A DNA stretch of 57,566 nt from Gammaproteobacteria bacterium (lineage in GTDB: Bacteria; Pseudomonadota; Gammaproteobacteria; SZUA-152), in the NCBI GenBank assembly GCA_013152545.1, contig JAADGF010000076.1:1-57566 (forward strand), written 5' to 3'. Positions within the stretch are counted from its first letter, which is position 1. The number at the start of each line of letters is the position of its first letter. Under the pieces are notes generated by a model. It was not told the DNA's origin. It made no database searches and was given only the letters and a program-made list of their open reading frames with translations. A program made the translations under genes and the position numbers. Positions 9,011-17,902 of this stretch are shown one piece after another.

Positions 9011-9772
9011 ATGTCTGGTGAACTTGAAGAAACCCGCTTGTCGAGCAATGTGCCACGGCATATTGCGATTATTATGGATGGTAACGGGCGTTGGGCTAAG
9101 CAACGCCTAATGCCAAGATTTGCCGGGCATAAAGCCGGCGTTGAGGCTGTGCGCGGCGCTGTGGAAAACTGTGCTAAATTTGGCGTTGAAGTGTTGACGT
9201 TATTTACCTTTAGTAGTGAAAACTGGCGTCGGCCTGCTAAAGAGGTGGGTTTGTTAATGGAACTGCTTTACACAGCGTTGGGTCGTGAAGTGAAGCGTTT
9301 ACATGACAATAATGTACGTTTGCGTTTTATCGGTGATCGTAGTGCTTTTAGTGAAAAATTACAGTCCCGGTTAAGTGACGGTGAGCAAACCACTCGAAAT
9401 AATACCGGCATAACATTAGTCATCGCCATTAATTATGGTGGTTGGTGGGATATCACCCAAGCCGCGCGGCATATTGCACAAAAAGTTGAACAAGGCGAAT
9501 TGCGCGCGTCGGATGTGAGTCAGGACTTGTTTAGCGCTTATCTTTCTTTGCACGAGTTGCCTGATCCGGATCTGTTTATACGCACGGGCGGTGAAAAACG
9601 CGTCAGTAATTTTTTATTGTGGCAACTGGCGTATGCTGAAATGTTTTTTACCGATACGCTATGGCCTGACTTTAATGAAGCCACGTTGGTCGAGGCGATT
9701 ACGTCTTTCGCAAGTCGGCAACGCCGGTTTGGTCGAACTGGTGAACAGGTGGAGAAAGAGCAGGGTGCTTAA
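9011..9772 (+). CDS. uppS: Undecaprenyl diphosphate synthase (cis-prenyltransferase)
   Basis: UppS condenses eight isopentenyl diphosphates onto farnesyl diphosphate to make the C55 lipid carrier used for peptidoglycan and O-polysaccharide. The first catalytic block IAIIMDGNGRWAKQR carries the essential Asp. FAGHKAGVEAVR, TLFTFSSENWRRP and the C-terminal DLFIRTGGEKRVSNFLLWQ (diphosphate binding) with WPDFNEATL are all present. The length is 253 residues, the family norm. The last codons overlap cdsA by 8 nt, implying coupled translation. It uses the same farnesyl diphosphate pool as HpnCDE encoded further along. Confidence 0.97.
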   Translation: MSGELEETRLSSNVPRHIAIIMDGNGRWAKQRLMPRFAGHKAGVEAVRGAVENCAKFGVEVLTLFTFSSENWRRPAKEVGLLMELLYTALGREVKRLHDNNVRLRFIGDRSAFSEKLQSRLSDGEQTTRNNTGITLVIAINYGGWWDITQAARHIAQKVEQGELRASDVSQDLFSAYLSLHELPDPDLFIRTGGEKRVSNFLLWQLAYAEMFFTDTLWPDFNEATLVEAITSFASRQRRFGRTGEQVEKEQGA

Positions 9773-10613
9773 GCAGCGGGTCATTACTGCGGCAATTCTG
9801 GTCCCGATTGTTGTTAGCAGTATATTGTATTTGCCTTATCCTTATTTTGCATTATTGCTTGCGTTGTTTGTTGTGCAAGGTAGTTGGGAATGGACCAACA
9901 TGGTGCAGATCCGGTTCGTTCTAGGGCGCATCAGTTTTGTGATGTTAGTTGCCGCGTTGCTTTACGGTGCATGGTTATCCTTTAGTGCGTCATCTGCGTG
10001 GCTATTGTATGTGTTAATTGCAGCCGTACTGTGGTGGTTGTTCGCGTTGTTTCTTGTCATCTTGTATCCAAAATATACCGTATTACGTAGCAACAAAGTG
10101 ATGCAGTTATTCGCTGGTGCACTGATATTGGTGCCAAGCTGGGTTGCGCTCGTACGTCTTCACGCGAGTGATGAACAAGGGCCGCTGTATGTACTGTTTT
10201 TATTGATAATAATTTGGGTTGCTGACAGTGGCGCCTATTTTGGAGGCCGCAAGTGGGGTAAAAATAAACTTGCTCCCAATGTTAGTCCAAAAAAAACCTG
10301 GGAAGGCGTTGCCACTGGCTTGGTTTGTGTCGCGCTATTGTCAGTGTTGGGTGCGCTAATGTTTGGCTATCAAGATCAGGCAGGAAGTCGCGTTGTTGTG
10401 TTTGTTGCAATTTGTATTATCACGGTGCTATTTTCAGTGCTGGGGGATTTGACGGAAAGTATGTTTAAACGGCAGGCTGGGCTAAAGGATAGTGGTGCTT
10501 TATTGCCTGGCCATGGTGGTGTACTGGATCGCATTGATAGTGTTACAGCAGCAGCACCTGTGTTTCTAATCTGCCTGTGGTTGTTTTTAGGCGTTGAATT
10601 GGTAGCGCTATGA
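9765..10613 (+). CDS. cdsA: Phosphatidate cytidylyltransferase (CDP-diglyceride synthase)
   Basis: CdsA converts phosphatidate and CTP to CDP-diacylglycerol, the precursor of all membrane phospholipids. It is a polytopic membrane protein; about seven hydrophobic segments are seen between residues 5 and 280. The CDS signature is near the C-terminus (LGDLTESMFKRQAGLKDSG then LPGHGGVLDRIDS), with SPKKTWEGVATG before it. The reading frame is open back to 9591 inside uppS, but GTG at 9765 gives a standard 282-residue protein, with GGAG at 9751-9754. The upstream codons are uppS in another frame. Confidence 0.95.
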   Translation: MLKQRVITAAILVPIVVSSILYLPYPYFALLLALFVVQGSWEWTNMVQIRFVLGRISFVMLVAALLYGAWLSFSASSAWLLYVLIAAVLWWLFALFLVILYPKYTVLRSNKVMQLFAGALILVPSWVALVRLHASDEQGPLYVLFLLIIIWVADSGAYFGGRKWGKNKLAPNVSPKKTWEGVATGLVCVALLSVLGALMFGYQDQAGSRVVVFVAICIITVLFSVLGDLTESMFKRQAGLKDSGALLPGHGGVLDRIDSVTAAAPVFLICLWLFLGVELVAL

Positions 10614-10822
10614 GGTTGGGGTCCTTGCTTATGCAGAGTGGGTCTATTGAATAAAATGAATTTGTTTTTAATTGGGTGTGCCAGGTGTGTGCACATAATA
10701 ATATCTCTATTTGATCATACCTCTGCTTGGCCGCGTTACAATATCGAAAAATAATTTAGGTACATATTATTTCTTAATAGCTTGGTATTTAATCAATCGT
10801 CATATCAGTGAGTTCACAATCC

Positions 10823-12067
10823 ATGTCCAGTAAACCAGTTTCCTCATCTACGATTGATCCTTCAGCGCCAATCGGCGTTACGATTTTAGGGGCAACGGGG
10901 TCTATCGGGATCAATACGCTGGATGTGCTTTCCCGTCACCCAAATCGATTTCGCGTTATTGCTTTAACGGCGAACACGCAAGTGGATCGTTTATATGAGC
11001 AATGTGTGCAATTTCAGCCGGAATATGCAGTGATGGTCTTTGCTGATGCTGCCCAGCAGTTGGATGTGAAGTTAAAGCAGGCAGGCCTGATGATAGAGGT
11101 GTTGACGGGGGAGGATGGTTTGGAGTTGGTGGCATCATTGGCCCAGGTTGATTATGTGATGGCCGCAATTGTCGGTGCTGCTGGGTTGCGTTCAACCTTG
11201 GCCGCCGCCAGAGGCGGAAAACGCGTCTTGCTCGCGAATAAAGAAGCGTTAGTGATGTCAGGTAAGCTTTTCATGGATGAAGTCCAACGCAATAATGCCA
11301 TGCTTTTACCCATTGACAGTGAGCACAATGCAATATTTCAATGTATGCCTCCCAACTATGATAACGGCTTGGAATCGATAGGTGTTAGGCGTATTTTATT
11401 AACCGCATCAGGGGGGCCGTTCCGTACCACACCAAAGCAAGCCTTGCAAAAGGTAACGCCAGCGCAGGCATGCGCACACCCTAATTGGGATATGGGTAAA
11501 AAAATATCAGTTGATTCCGCCACAATGATGAATAAAGGACTTGAAATCATAGAGGCGTGTTGGTTGTTTAACACGAATGCGGATAATATCCAGGTGGTGT
11601 TGCACCCGCAAAGCGTCATCCATTCTATGGTCGAATACACCGATGGTTCTGTGTTAGCGCAGCTTGGGAATCCAGACATGAGAACGCCCATCGCTCATGC
11701 GTTAGGTTGGCCAAGTCGAATTGCCTCCGGCGTTAAAAGCCTCGATTTATTTGAAATAGCAAAATTGAGTTTTGAGCCACCGGATTTAGATCGATTTCCC
11801 GGTTTACGCTTGGCAATGCAGGTTGCCCGTATTGGGGGGACCAGCTCTACGGTGTTGAATGCAGCAAACGAAGTGGCGGTGCAGGCGTTTTTGGATCGAA
11901 AAATATCGTTTCTGGCAATTCCGAACATTATTGAGCATGCGTTGTCTGAAATTTCAGTCGAGCCTGTCGATAATTTAGAAAAAATATTTCAAGTTGATGA
12001 TATTACAAGAAAAATTTGTCAAGAATACATTGACCGGAGGCAGTCATCATCTAACACGTTGCATTGA
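10823..12067 (+). CDS. dxr: 1-deoxy-D-xylulose 5-phosphate reductoisomerase
   Basis: Dxr makes 2-C-methyl-erythritol 4-phosphate, the committed step of the MEP isoprenoid pathway that supplies UppS and HpnCDE. Motifs: [18 protein letters not shown] (NADPH binding), [23 protein letters not shown] (metal-binding Asp/Glu), TASGGPFR and [21 protein letters not shown], then the C-terminal four-helix domain. Start choice: ATG at 10823 (414 residues); GTG at 10808 in frame would add MSSQS. Neither has a strong ribosome site, and the first 15 residues are Ser/Pro-rich and not conserved. E. coli Dxr is 398 residues. Confidence 0.96.
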   Translation: MSSKPVSSSTIDPSAPIGVTILGATGSIGINTLDVLSRHPNRFRVIALTANTQVDRLYEQCVQFQPEYAVMVFADAAQQLDVKLKQAGLMIEVLTGEDGLELVASLAQVDYVMAAIVGAAGLRSTLAAARGGKRVLLANKEALVMSGKLFMDEVQRNNAMLLPIDSEHNAIFQCMPPNYDNGLESIGVRRILLTASGGPFRTTPKQALQKVTPAQACAHPNWDMGKKISVDSATMMNKGLEIIEACWLFNTNADNIQVVLHPQSVIHSMVEYTDGSVLAQLGNPDMRTPIAHALGWPSRIASGVKSLDLFEIAKLSFEPPDLDRFPGLRLAMQVARIGGTSSTVLNAANEVAVQAFLDRKISFLAIPNIIEHALSEISVEPVDNLEKIFQVDDITRKICQEYIDRRQSSSNTLH

Positions 12068-12231
12068 TCTAAACCGAATACATCAGTGAAATCTACTGAG
12101 CGTGACGATTTAACTGATTATTGGAGGTTAATTTAAGTAAGTTAAGTAAGCGGCAGCATGGTATTTTCTGGAGCCAGTTTAGTCATGAGGCTAATGGTAT
12201 TTATCGGTAGCGTAACGATGGGTAACGAATA

Positions 12232-13659
12232 GTGATAGGAAGCATTTTAAGTTCAGCGTTGGCATTTATCTTCGCAATCGCTGTTTTGATTGCGTTTCAC
12301 GAATTTGGTCATTATTGGGTGGCCCGCCGTGCTGGTGTGAAAGTGCTACGGTATTCCATCGGGTTTGGTAAACCTATATGGATGAAGCGAGCTGGCCCAG
12401 ATCAAACGGAATATGTGATTGCCGCTATTCCCCTGGGTGGTTATGTAAAAATGCTTGATGAACGGGAGGGTGATGTTGATGAACATGAGGTGCATCGCGC
12501 ATTTAACCGGCAACCCGTTAGCAAACGAATTGCCATCGTTGCAGCAGGGCCAATATTCAATTTTATTTTTGCGGTAGTAGCCTACGCCGTGATGTATCAA
12601 GTGGGGGTTCCTGGGGTCAAACCCATCATCGGAGAAGTGGTGTCTGCATCAATTGCTGCGCAGGCGGGGTTGGAGGCACACGATGAAATTGTTGCTGTTG
12701 AAGGGGAGGTGACTCCTACCTGGAGTAGTGTCAGAATGGCATTATTGCAAGCCGCATTAGATCAAGAAACTATAAAAATTGAGGTTCAAAAAAGTTTATT
12801 GGGTAATGGTCTAGTCGATAATCGTTTATATAATGGTCAGGCCGTGACTGATGCGTTTGCACAGCGTCGCACCATCCTGCTCCCAGTGGGTGATATTAGC
12901 ACGGAGTTAAAACAAAGCCAGTTATTGCAGCAGGTTGGTGTGCAGCCGTTTCGGCCACCAATACCAGCGGTGATTGGTAAGCTTGAATCCGGCGGTGCCG
13001 CAGAGCGCGACGGCTTATTACCCGGTGACCGGGTGGTAACTGTTTCCGGTACATCAATAAAACAATGGAGTGACTGGGTTGAGATTGTGCGTGCGAGTCC
13101 GGATGAAATGTTAACCGTGGAAGTAGAACGAGGCACGCTTACCCAGATAGTTGAGTTAACACCAAAATCGATGGACATAGAGACAGGCGTTATTGGCCGC
13201 ATTGGTGCTATGCCCGAAATGATCACATACCCTGAAGAGTTGCAGACGGTGGTGCAGTACTCGATTGGTACAGCCATCTATACTGCGGTAGTTAAAACGT
13301 GGCAAATGTCAGTGCTGACCTTGCGCATGATAGGAAAAATGATTGTAGGCGAAGTATCAGTAAAGAACTTAAGTGGCCCTATTACGATTGCAACCTACGC
13401 TGGCTATACTGCCAGTGAGGGTTTTACGACATTTCTCTCGTTTTTGGCGATTGTCAGTATTAGTTTAGGTGTTTTAAATCTATTACCCATACCACTTCTG
13501 GATGGCGGGCACTTATTGTATTATCTGATTGAAATTGTGAAAGGTAGTGCGTTGTCTGATGAAATACAGGGGTTGATGCAACGAGTGGGTATTGTATTGT
13601 TAGGGTTGTTAATGATGCTGGCTTTTTATAATGATATTCAGCGGTTGTTTTCAAGTTAA
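12232..13659 (+). CDS. rseP: Site-2 membrane metalloprotease RseP
   Basis: RseP cleaves anti-sigma factor RseA within the membrane to release sigmaE, and also removes residual signal peptides. The zinc motif HEFGH is at residues 23-27 in the first transmembrane segment, and the third ligand is in PIPLLDGGHLLYY near residue 420. Two PDZ domains lie between them (second: ESGGAAERDGLLPGDRVVTV). The length of 475 residues is somewhat longer than E. coli (450). GTG at 12232 is the start. Its last codons and stop overlap a 15-bp tandem repeat. The position dxr-rseP-bamA is the classic envelope cluster. Confidence 0.96.
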   Translation: MIGSILSSALAFIFAIAVLIAFHEFGHYWVARRAGVKVLRYSIGFGKPIWMKRAGPDQTEYVIAAIPLGGYVKMLDEREGDVDEHEVHRAFNRQPVSKRIAIVAAGPIFNFIFAVVAYAVMYQVGVPGVKPIIGEVVSASIAAQAGLEAHDEIVAVEGEVTPTWSSVRMALLQAALDQETIKIEVQKSLLGNGLVDNRLYNGQAVTDAFAQRRTILLPVGDISTELKQSQLLQQVGVQPFRPPIPAVIGKLESGGAAERDGLLPGDRVVTVSGTSIKQWSDWVEIVRASPDEMLTVEVERGTLTQIVELTPKSMDIETGVIGRIGAMPEMITYPEELQTVVQYSIGTAIYTAVVKTWQMSVLTLRMIGKMIVGEVSVKNLSGPITIATYAGYTASEGFTTFLSFLAIVSISLGVLNLLPIPLLDGGHLLYYLIEIVKGSALSDEIQGLMQRVGIVLLGLLMMLAFYNDIQRLFSS

Positions 13660-13690
13660 GTGTTTTCAAATTAGGTGTTTTCAAGCTAAA
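13646..13690. repeat. 15-bp tandem repeat (three units) across the rseP stop
   Basis: Three units TGTTTTCAAGTTAAG, TGTTTTCAAATTAGG and TGTTTTCAAGCTAAA follow each other with a 15-bp period, and a further GTTTTCAAG occurs at about 13712. The first unit encodes the terminal Phe-Ser-Ser-stop of RseP, so the array appears to have grown out of the gene end. Confidence 0.8.
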
Positions 13691-13870
13691 TCGCAGCTTT
13701 ATTATTACGCCGTTTTCAAGTGTTTTACAAAAACGAATTCTATTCGGTATCCTGTGTCGCCTATGTAGTCGTTTATATTGTAGTGATGAAGGCAATGTTA
13801 ATGCTCGTTAATGTCGACCTGTTAATGCCAGTTGTTGGTGACCTTCAAAAGTAAATGATAGATAATAAAA

Positions 13871-14203
13871 ATGCTAGAGCAAAAATCATCCGTTGGACAG
13901 ATTGTCCACAAAAGTGCTGATGCCGTTAATGGTCGTCGATCTGTAATGAAGGTTAGGCCAGCATCAGGGTCGCTTGCGGAGGTGGGCTGTGCGAGGATGT
14001 TTTTTGTTGGAAAAGTGCAAGGTGATTTTCCTGATAATTCGATATGTTGCAGTACATTGATCTTGTGCAGACTTTATTTCTTCTCCAAATTGCAAATGGA
14101 CAGTAAACCGTTGAGCAATTATCAACCGTGTTATGAACGATTGCAGCAAATTGCTGCGGGATATGGCGTAAACAAAAACAATAAAAATGGACGTTTTTTA
14201 TGA
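13871..14203 (+). CDS. Doubtful ORF upstream of bamA, ATGA overlap
   Basis: A 110-codon frame lies within the 540-bp rseP-bamA gap. Its TGA overlaps the bamA ATG as ATGA (14200-14203), an arrangement often seen in translationally coupled genes. The predicted protein has no recognised motif and five scattered cysteines; the stretch NSICCSTLILCRLYFF is weakly hydrophobic. No ribosome-binding site precedes its ATG. It may well be a chance ORF. The rest of the gap (13691-13870) shows no feature. Confidence 0.22.
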   Translation: MLEQKSSVGQIVHKSADAVNGRRSVMKVRPASGSLAEVGCARMFFVGKVQGDFPDNSICCSTLILCRLYFFSKLQMDSKPLSNYQPCYERLQQIAAGYGVNKNNKNGRFL

Positions 14204-16548
14204 GGTTACGTTGTCTCGGCTTAATATTATTGTTGCTTGTTGCCTGTGAGAAAGGTTATGCCTATGAGCCCTTTGTTATTAAAGACATCAAAATTGAAGG
14301 TTTACAGCGTATTTCTCTGGGGACAGCATTTAATTATCTGCCAATTAAGCTAGGGGAAACCTTAAGTAGAAGACAGGCGATCAGTTCAATTCGTGCGCTG
14401 TTTAAAACGGGGTTTTTCGAAGATGTTTGGTTTACCCAGGAAGATGGCATATTGGTGATCCATGTTATTGAACGGCCATCAATTTCCAGCATAAAAATAT
14501 TTGGTAATCGTGAAATCAATACTGAAGACTTAACCAAGGCGTTAAAGCAGGTTGGTTTGGCAGAGGGTCGGGTGTTTAATCGGTCATTGTTGGATCAGGT
14601 TGAACAGGAGTTGCACAGGCAATATTTTAATCTTGGTAAATACGGTATAAAAATCAAATCGACAATAACACCTCTGGAGCGAAATCGCATCGATTTGGAA
14701 TTTGATATTGATGAAGGTGACGTTGCTCGTATTCGTCAAATTAAAATTGTGGGGGCAAAAGCGTTTGATGAAGTGGAGTTACTGGATAAACTTGAATTGA
14801 GTATGCCCACTATGTTTTCGGGGTTAAGTGGTAGTGACAAATATTCTAAACAGCAGTTAGTCGGTGATCTGGAACGTTTGCGCTCGCATTACCTCGATCG
14901 TGGGTATATCAACTTTGATATTCATTCAACCCAGGTGTCGATTAGTCCAGATAAAAAGGATGTTTTTATTACGATTAATATCACGGAAGGTGATCAGTTT
15001 ACGATTAAAGAAATTAATTTCTCTGGTGATATTATTCTACCGCGAGAGGAATTCGAGGCATTAATGGTGTTAAAGCCTGGTGATACTTTCTCGCGACAAC
15101 GGGTATTGGAAACAAGAAATAAAATTGTAGATCGTCTGGGTATTGATGGCTACGCTTTTGCAAACGTTAATCCAATTCCAAAGATTAACAACCAAGCGAA
15201 AGAAGTTTCGTTGTCTTTGTTTATAGACCCAGGCAGTCGTGTTTATGTGCGACGCATTAATATTTTAGGTAACACTAAAACCAGGGATGAAGTTATACGC
15301 CGAGAATTAAGACAAATGGAAGGCGGTTGGATATCGACACCACTTGTCAATCGCTCAAAAATTCGTTTGCAGCGGCTTGGCTTTTTTGAGAACGTGAAAG
15401 TGGATACACCTTCTGTGCCTGGCACCACCGATCAAGTGGACATTAATTTTGAGGTGGTGGAAGGTTCCACAGGTACATTTACGGCGGGACTTGGGTATGG
15501 CCAGGAGGGTGGCTTCTTATTTAATACCAGTGTTACCTTAAATAACTACTTGGGGACTGGGAAGCGAGTTAGTTTAGAGGTGAATAACAACCAAATTAAT
15601 CAAATCTATAGTTTTTCGTATAATAACCCTTATTTTACGGATAGCGGTATTAGTCGCGGGTTTAGTTTGTTTTCACGTCGAACCGATTCTGCTGCAGCCA
15701 ATTTGGCTGAATTCTCCACGGACAATATAGGCGCAAAAATGAATTTCCGTATACCGCTTACCGAGTATACGTCGGCGTCATTTGGTCTCGGTGCGGAGAG
15801 CACTCAATTGCAGGTTAACGAATCTGAGGCGCCCGAATATTATAGTGAATGGGTCGACGATAATGGTGAAGACTTTACCACTTTTTCATCGACCTTGAGC
15901 TATGCTTACGACTCTCGGAACAGAGCCATTTTCCCCGATTATGGCGTATTGTCTCGGTTATCAGCGGAAATCGCGATACCAGGAGGCGATCTGGAGTATT
16001 ATAAAGCAAGCTATCGCATGAGTTGGTACCGGCAATTGTCCAGCCGGTTAACATTAATGATGGGTGGCGAGTTAGCGTATGGTGATGGTTATGGCGATAC
16101 TGACGAATTGCCGTTTTTTGAAAATTACTATGCAGGCGGTTCACGTTCAATTCGTGGATTTCGCGGCAATACTATTGGTCCGTTAGGCATTGTTTGTGAC
16201 AACGTTATCGATGCCAGCGGTGCTGCGACAGAAATATGCGAACCCGACGAACCTGTCGGCGGGAATGCGAAAGTGGTGGGAAAAATTGAGCTGTTTTTTC
16301 CGTCTCCCTTCGAAGAAGAGGTGAGTAGAAATTTTCGTATGAGTACGTTTTTGGATTTTGGTCGGGTGTTTACAAATCTGGAAAATAACAGTGTTATTGA
16401 AGACGATCGTCTGAGAGCCTCCTATGGTATCGGGGCTGTCTGGATCACACCAGTGGGCGCCTTAACCTTTAGCCTCGCATGGCCATTGGAATCTGATTCT
16501 GGTGATGATACTGAACGGTTTGGATTTAACATTGGAGCCCCGTTTTAA
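14200..16548 (+). CDS. bamA: Outer-membrane protein assembly factor BamA
   Basis: BamA is the central Omp85 barrel that inserts beta-barrel proteins in the outer membrane. Residues 1-21 are a signal peptide ending GYA. Five POTRA domains follow (first: FVIKDIKIEGLQRISLGTAF; fifth: YVRRINILGNTKTRDEVIRR). A 16-strand barrel fills roughly residues 420-782. The conserved loop-6 motif appears as SIRGFRGNTIGP, and the chain ends in phenylalanine (GFNIGAPF), the C-terminal signal for outer-membrane insertion. At 782 residues it is close to the family norm (about 800). The signal peptide contains LVAC, which resembles a lipobox; cleavage after AYA is more likely. Transcribed with skp and the lipid A genes. 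Confidence 0.97.
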   Translation: MRLRCLGLILLLLVACEKGYAYEPFVIKDIKIEGLQRISLGTAFNYLPIKLGETLSRRQAISSIRALFKTGFFEDVWFTQEDGILVIHVIERPSISSIKIFGNREINTEDLTKALKQVGLAEGRVFNRSLLDQVEQELHRQYFNLGKYGIKIKSTITPLERNRIDLEFDIDEGDVARIRQIKIVGAKAFDEVELLDKLELSMPTMFSGLSGSDKYSKQQLVGDLERLRSHYLDRGYINFDIHSTQVSISPDKKDVFITINITEGDQFTIKEINFSGDIILPREEFEALMVLKPGDTFSRQRVLETRNKIVDRLGIDGYAFANVNPIPKINNQAKEVSLSLFIDPGSRVYVRRINILGNTKTRDEVIRRELRQMEGGWISTPLVNRSKIRLQRLGFFENVKVDTPSVPGTTDQVDINFEVVEGSTGTFTAGLGYGQEGGFLFNTSVTLNNYLGTGKRVSLEVNNNQINQIYSFSYNNPYFTDSGISRGFSLFSRRTDSAAANLAEFSTDNIGAKMNFRIPLTEYTSASFGLGAESTQLQVNESEAPEYYSEWVDDNGEDFTTFSSTLSYAYDSRNRAIFPDYGVLSRLSAEIAIPGGDLEYYKASYRMSWYRQLSSRLTLMMGGELAYGDGYGDTDELPFFENYYAGGSRSIRGFRGNTIGPLGIVCDNVIDASGAATEICEPDEPVGGNAKVVGKIELFFPSPFEEEVSRNFRMSTFLDFGRVFTNLENNSVIEDDRLRASYGIGAVWITPVGALTFSLAWPLESDSGDDTERFGFNIGAPF

Positions 16549-16672
16549 TGTTAAAAATGACGTAACTACCTCAGTGTACCTTTGATTTGTCCTATTACTG
16601 CATTAGAAAGCTGCGTCAAAAGCACTCATTTACAAGGATAAACGCCGCTCTTTCCTTGTTCTTCTAACAAGC

Positions 16673-16694
16673 CAAAGGCAATCTGAATCGTTAC
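16673..16694 (+). repeat. 22-bp dispersed motif, copy 1
   Basis: CAAAGGCAATCTGAATCGTT followed by AC recurs with one mismatch at 43289-43310. Flanking resemblance is faint (a TTTAAA tract follows in both). It probably represents the remnant of an intergenic repeat family. Confidence 0.6.
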
Positions 16695-16788
16695 GGTATG
16701 TTTATATGTTTAAATAGTCATCGTAACAAGATGACCATGCTTTTATTGCGACTAAAGTCGTATTAATCGATATTGTTGGTGTTGCTAT

Positions 16789-16932
16789 ATGAACGAAAAA
16801 TGTACTGGGCTGGATGAGTGTGATGATTGTACCCTGTTACAGCAAATGGGAGCTGGTTCCTTCCGGGCTTGTAATATGACGACGAGGCTACCGGAACTGA
16901 ATAATTCAGTTGGTTTTGCTGCTAGTCTATAG
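16789..16932 (+). CDS. Possible 47-residue cysteine-containing small protein
   Basis: An ATG-initiated frame within the bamA-skp gap encodes MNEKCTGLDECDDCTLLQQM... with cysteines at 5, 11, 14 and 28. The C-x5-C-x2-C spacing could bind metal. No clear ribosome-binding site precedes it and I recognise no family, so it may be chance. Confidence 0.2.
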   Translation: MNEKCTGLDECDDCTLLQQMGAGSFRACNMTTRLPELNNSVGFAASL

Positions 16933-17348
16933 TGATAGTAGAATTCCTAGCGTTAATATCCGGATTTATAGGGTTTTTTGGGGTATGATGGTTTCGTGGT
17001 CTAAGCCTTTAAATTATCGATGTGCTTGACGTTGCGTTTGACTCAGCCCATTAGGTTTGCTTATTTGTGGTTAGGGGTTGCATATTTCCAGATGACTGGA
17101 TTTCTCCTGTTATCTTTATCTTAAATCGAAAGTATAGCTTTTGGAGGTGTTGCACTGACTGGTAGTGTTAAGTGATAACAATTTCAAAAAGTTTGGAGAG
17201 TGACAGTAACTTTGAAGAGTAACAATGGTATTTTAATGAGTACCGGTGTTGCGCTAACGAGACCACAATACAAAAAAATAATAATGCAAATGGCAGAGAC
17301 ATTGGCAGTGTCTCGATTTTAAATTATGAGTAGGAGCGCGTGTATTAC

Positions 17349-17888
17349 ATGTTGATCAAAACCTGCAAATCGAAAAAATGGTTTTTTAGCCTATTGTTTG
17401 TCGTGTTTGCTGCATTTCCTTTCGTCGGCCATGCTGAAACAAAAATCGGATTTGTGAATGCAGCGAGAGTGCTGGAGGATGCGCCGCAAGCGGAAGCGGC
17501 GCGAAAGCAGTTAGAAAAAGAGTTTGCGCCGCGGGACCAAGCAATTGTAGGGATGCAAAAAGATTTAAAAAAATTAGAGGATAAATTAGCGCGTGATGGC
17601 GCAATTATGAGTGAGACTGAACGACGCAAACTAGAACGCGATGTGATATCCCGCAAGAGGGAGGTTAAACGAAAAAAGGAGGAGTTTAGAGAGGATCTCA
17701 ATATACGCCGTAATGAAGCGTTCGAAAAGCTGCGCAAACGTGTTTTTGAAGTTATTGTCAATATTGCTGAAAAACAGAAATATGATCTTATTGTGAGTGA
17801 TGGAGTGGTATTCGCGAGCAAGCATATTGATATTACGCATGATGTTGTGAAGCGTCTCAAAACAGAAATGTCATCGTCTAAAAAGTAA
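17349..17888 (+). CDS. skp: Periplasmic chaperone Skp/OmpH
   Basis: Skp traps unfolded outer-membrane proteins in the periplasm and hands them to BamA. A signal peptide is evident (KSKKWFFSLLFVVFAAFPFV, then GHA cleavage). After ETKIGFVNAARVLEDAPQA comes a long charged coiled coil (residues ~45-120, EKEFAPRDQ ... KREVKRKKEEF), forming the tentacles of the trimer. A short C-terminal strand region (YDLIVSDGVVFAS) closes the body. The start is ambiguous: GTG at 17340 has GGAG only 3 nt upstream, while ATG at 17349 has it 12 nt upstream. I give the ATG, for 179 residues. The lpxD start follows after 14 bp. Confidence 0.95.
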   Translation: MLIKTCKSKKWFFSLLFVVFAAFPFVGHAETKIGFVNAARVLEDAPQAEAARKQLEKEFAPRDQAIVGMQKDLKKLEDKLARDGAIMSETERRKLERDVISRKREVKRKKEEFREDLNIRRNEAFEKLRKRVFEVIVNIAEKQKYDLIVSDGVVFASKHIDITHDVVKRLKTEMSSSKK

Positions 17889-17902
17889 ACTGGCGTACTA
17901 TT

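Larger units (their letters stand above)
16549..17348. other. 800-bp gap between bamA and skp, mostly featureless
   Basis: This is the longest gene-poor stretch in the window, where most relatives have a short bamA-skp spacer. It contains a 22-bp motif shared with the aroA-cmk gap (16673-16694), a 47-codon cysteine-bearing ORF (16789-16932), and otherwise AT-rich DNA without ORFs, terminators or hairpins I could support. It may be a decayed insertion. Confidence 0.5.

Noticed and set aside
10376-10696. Antisense ORFs of about 100 codons, for example within cdsA, gyrA, rpsA and ahcY
   Set aside because: They are frame shadows of strongly conserved genes and show no motif of their own.
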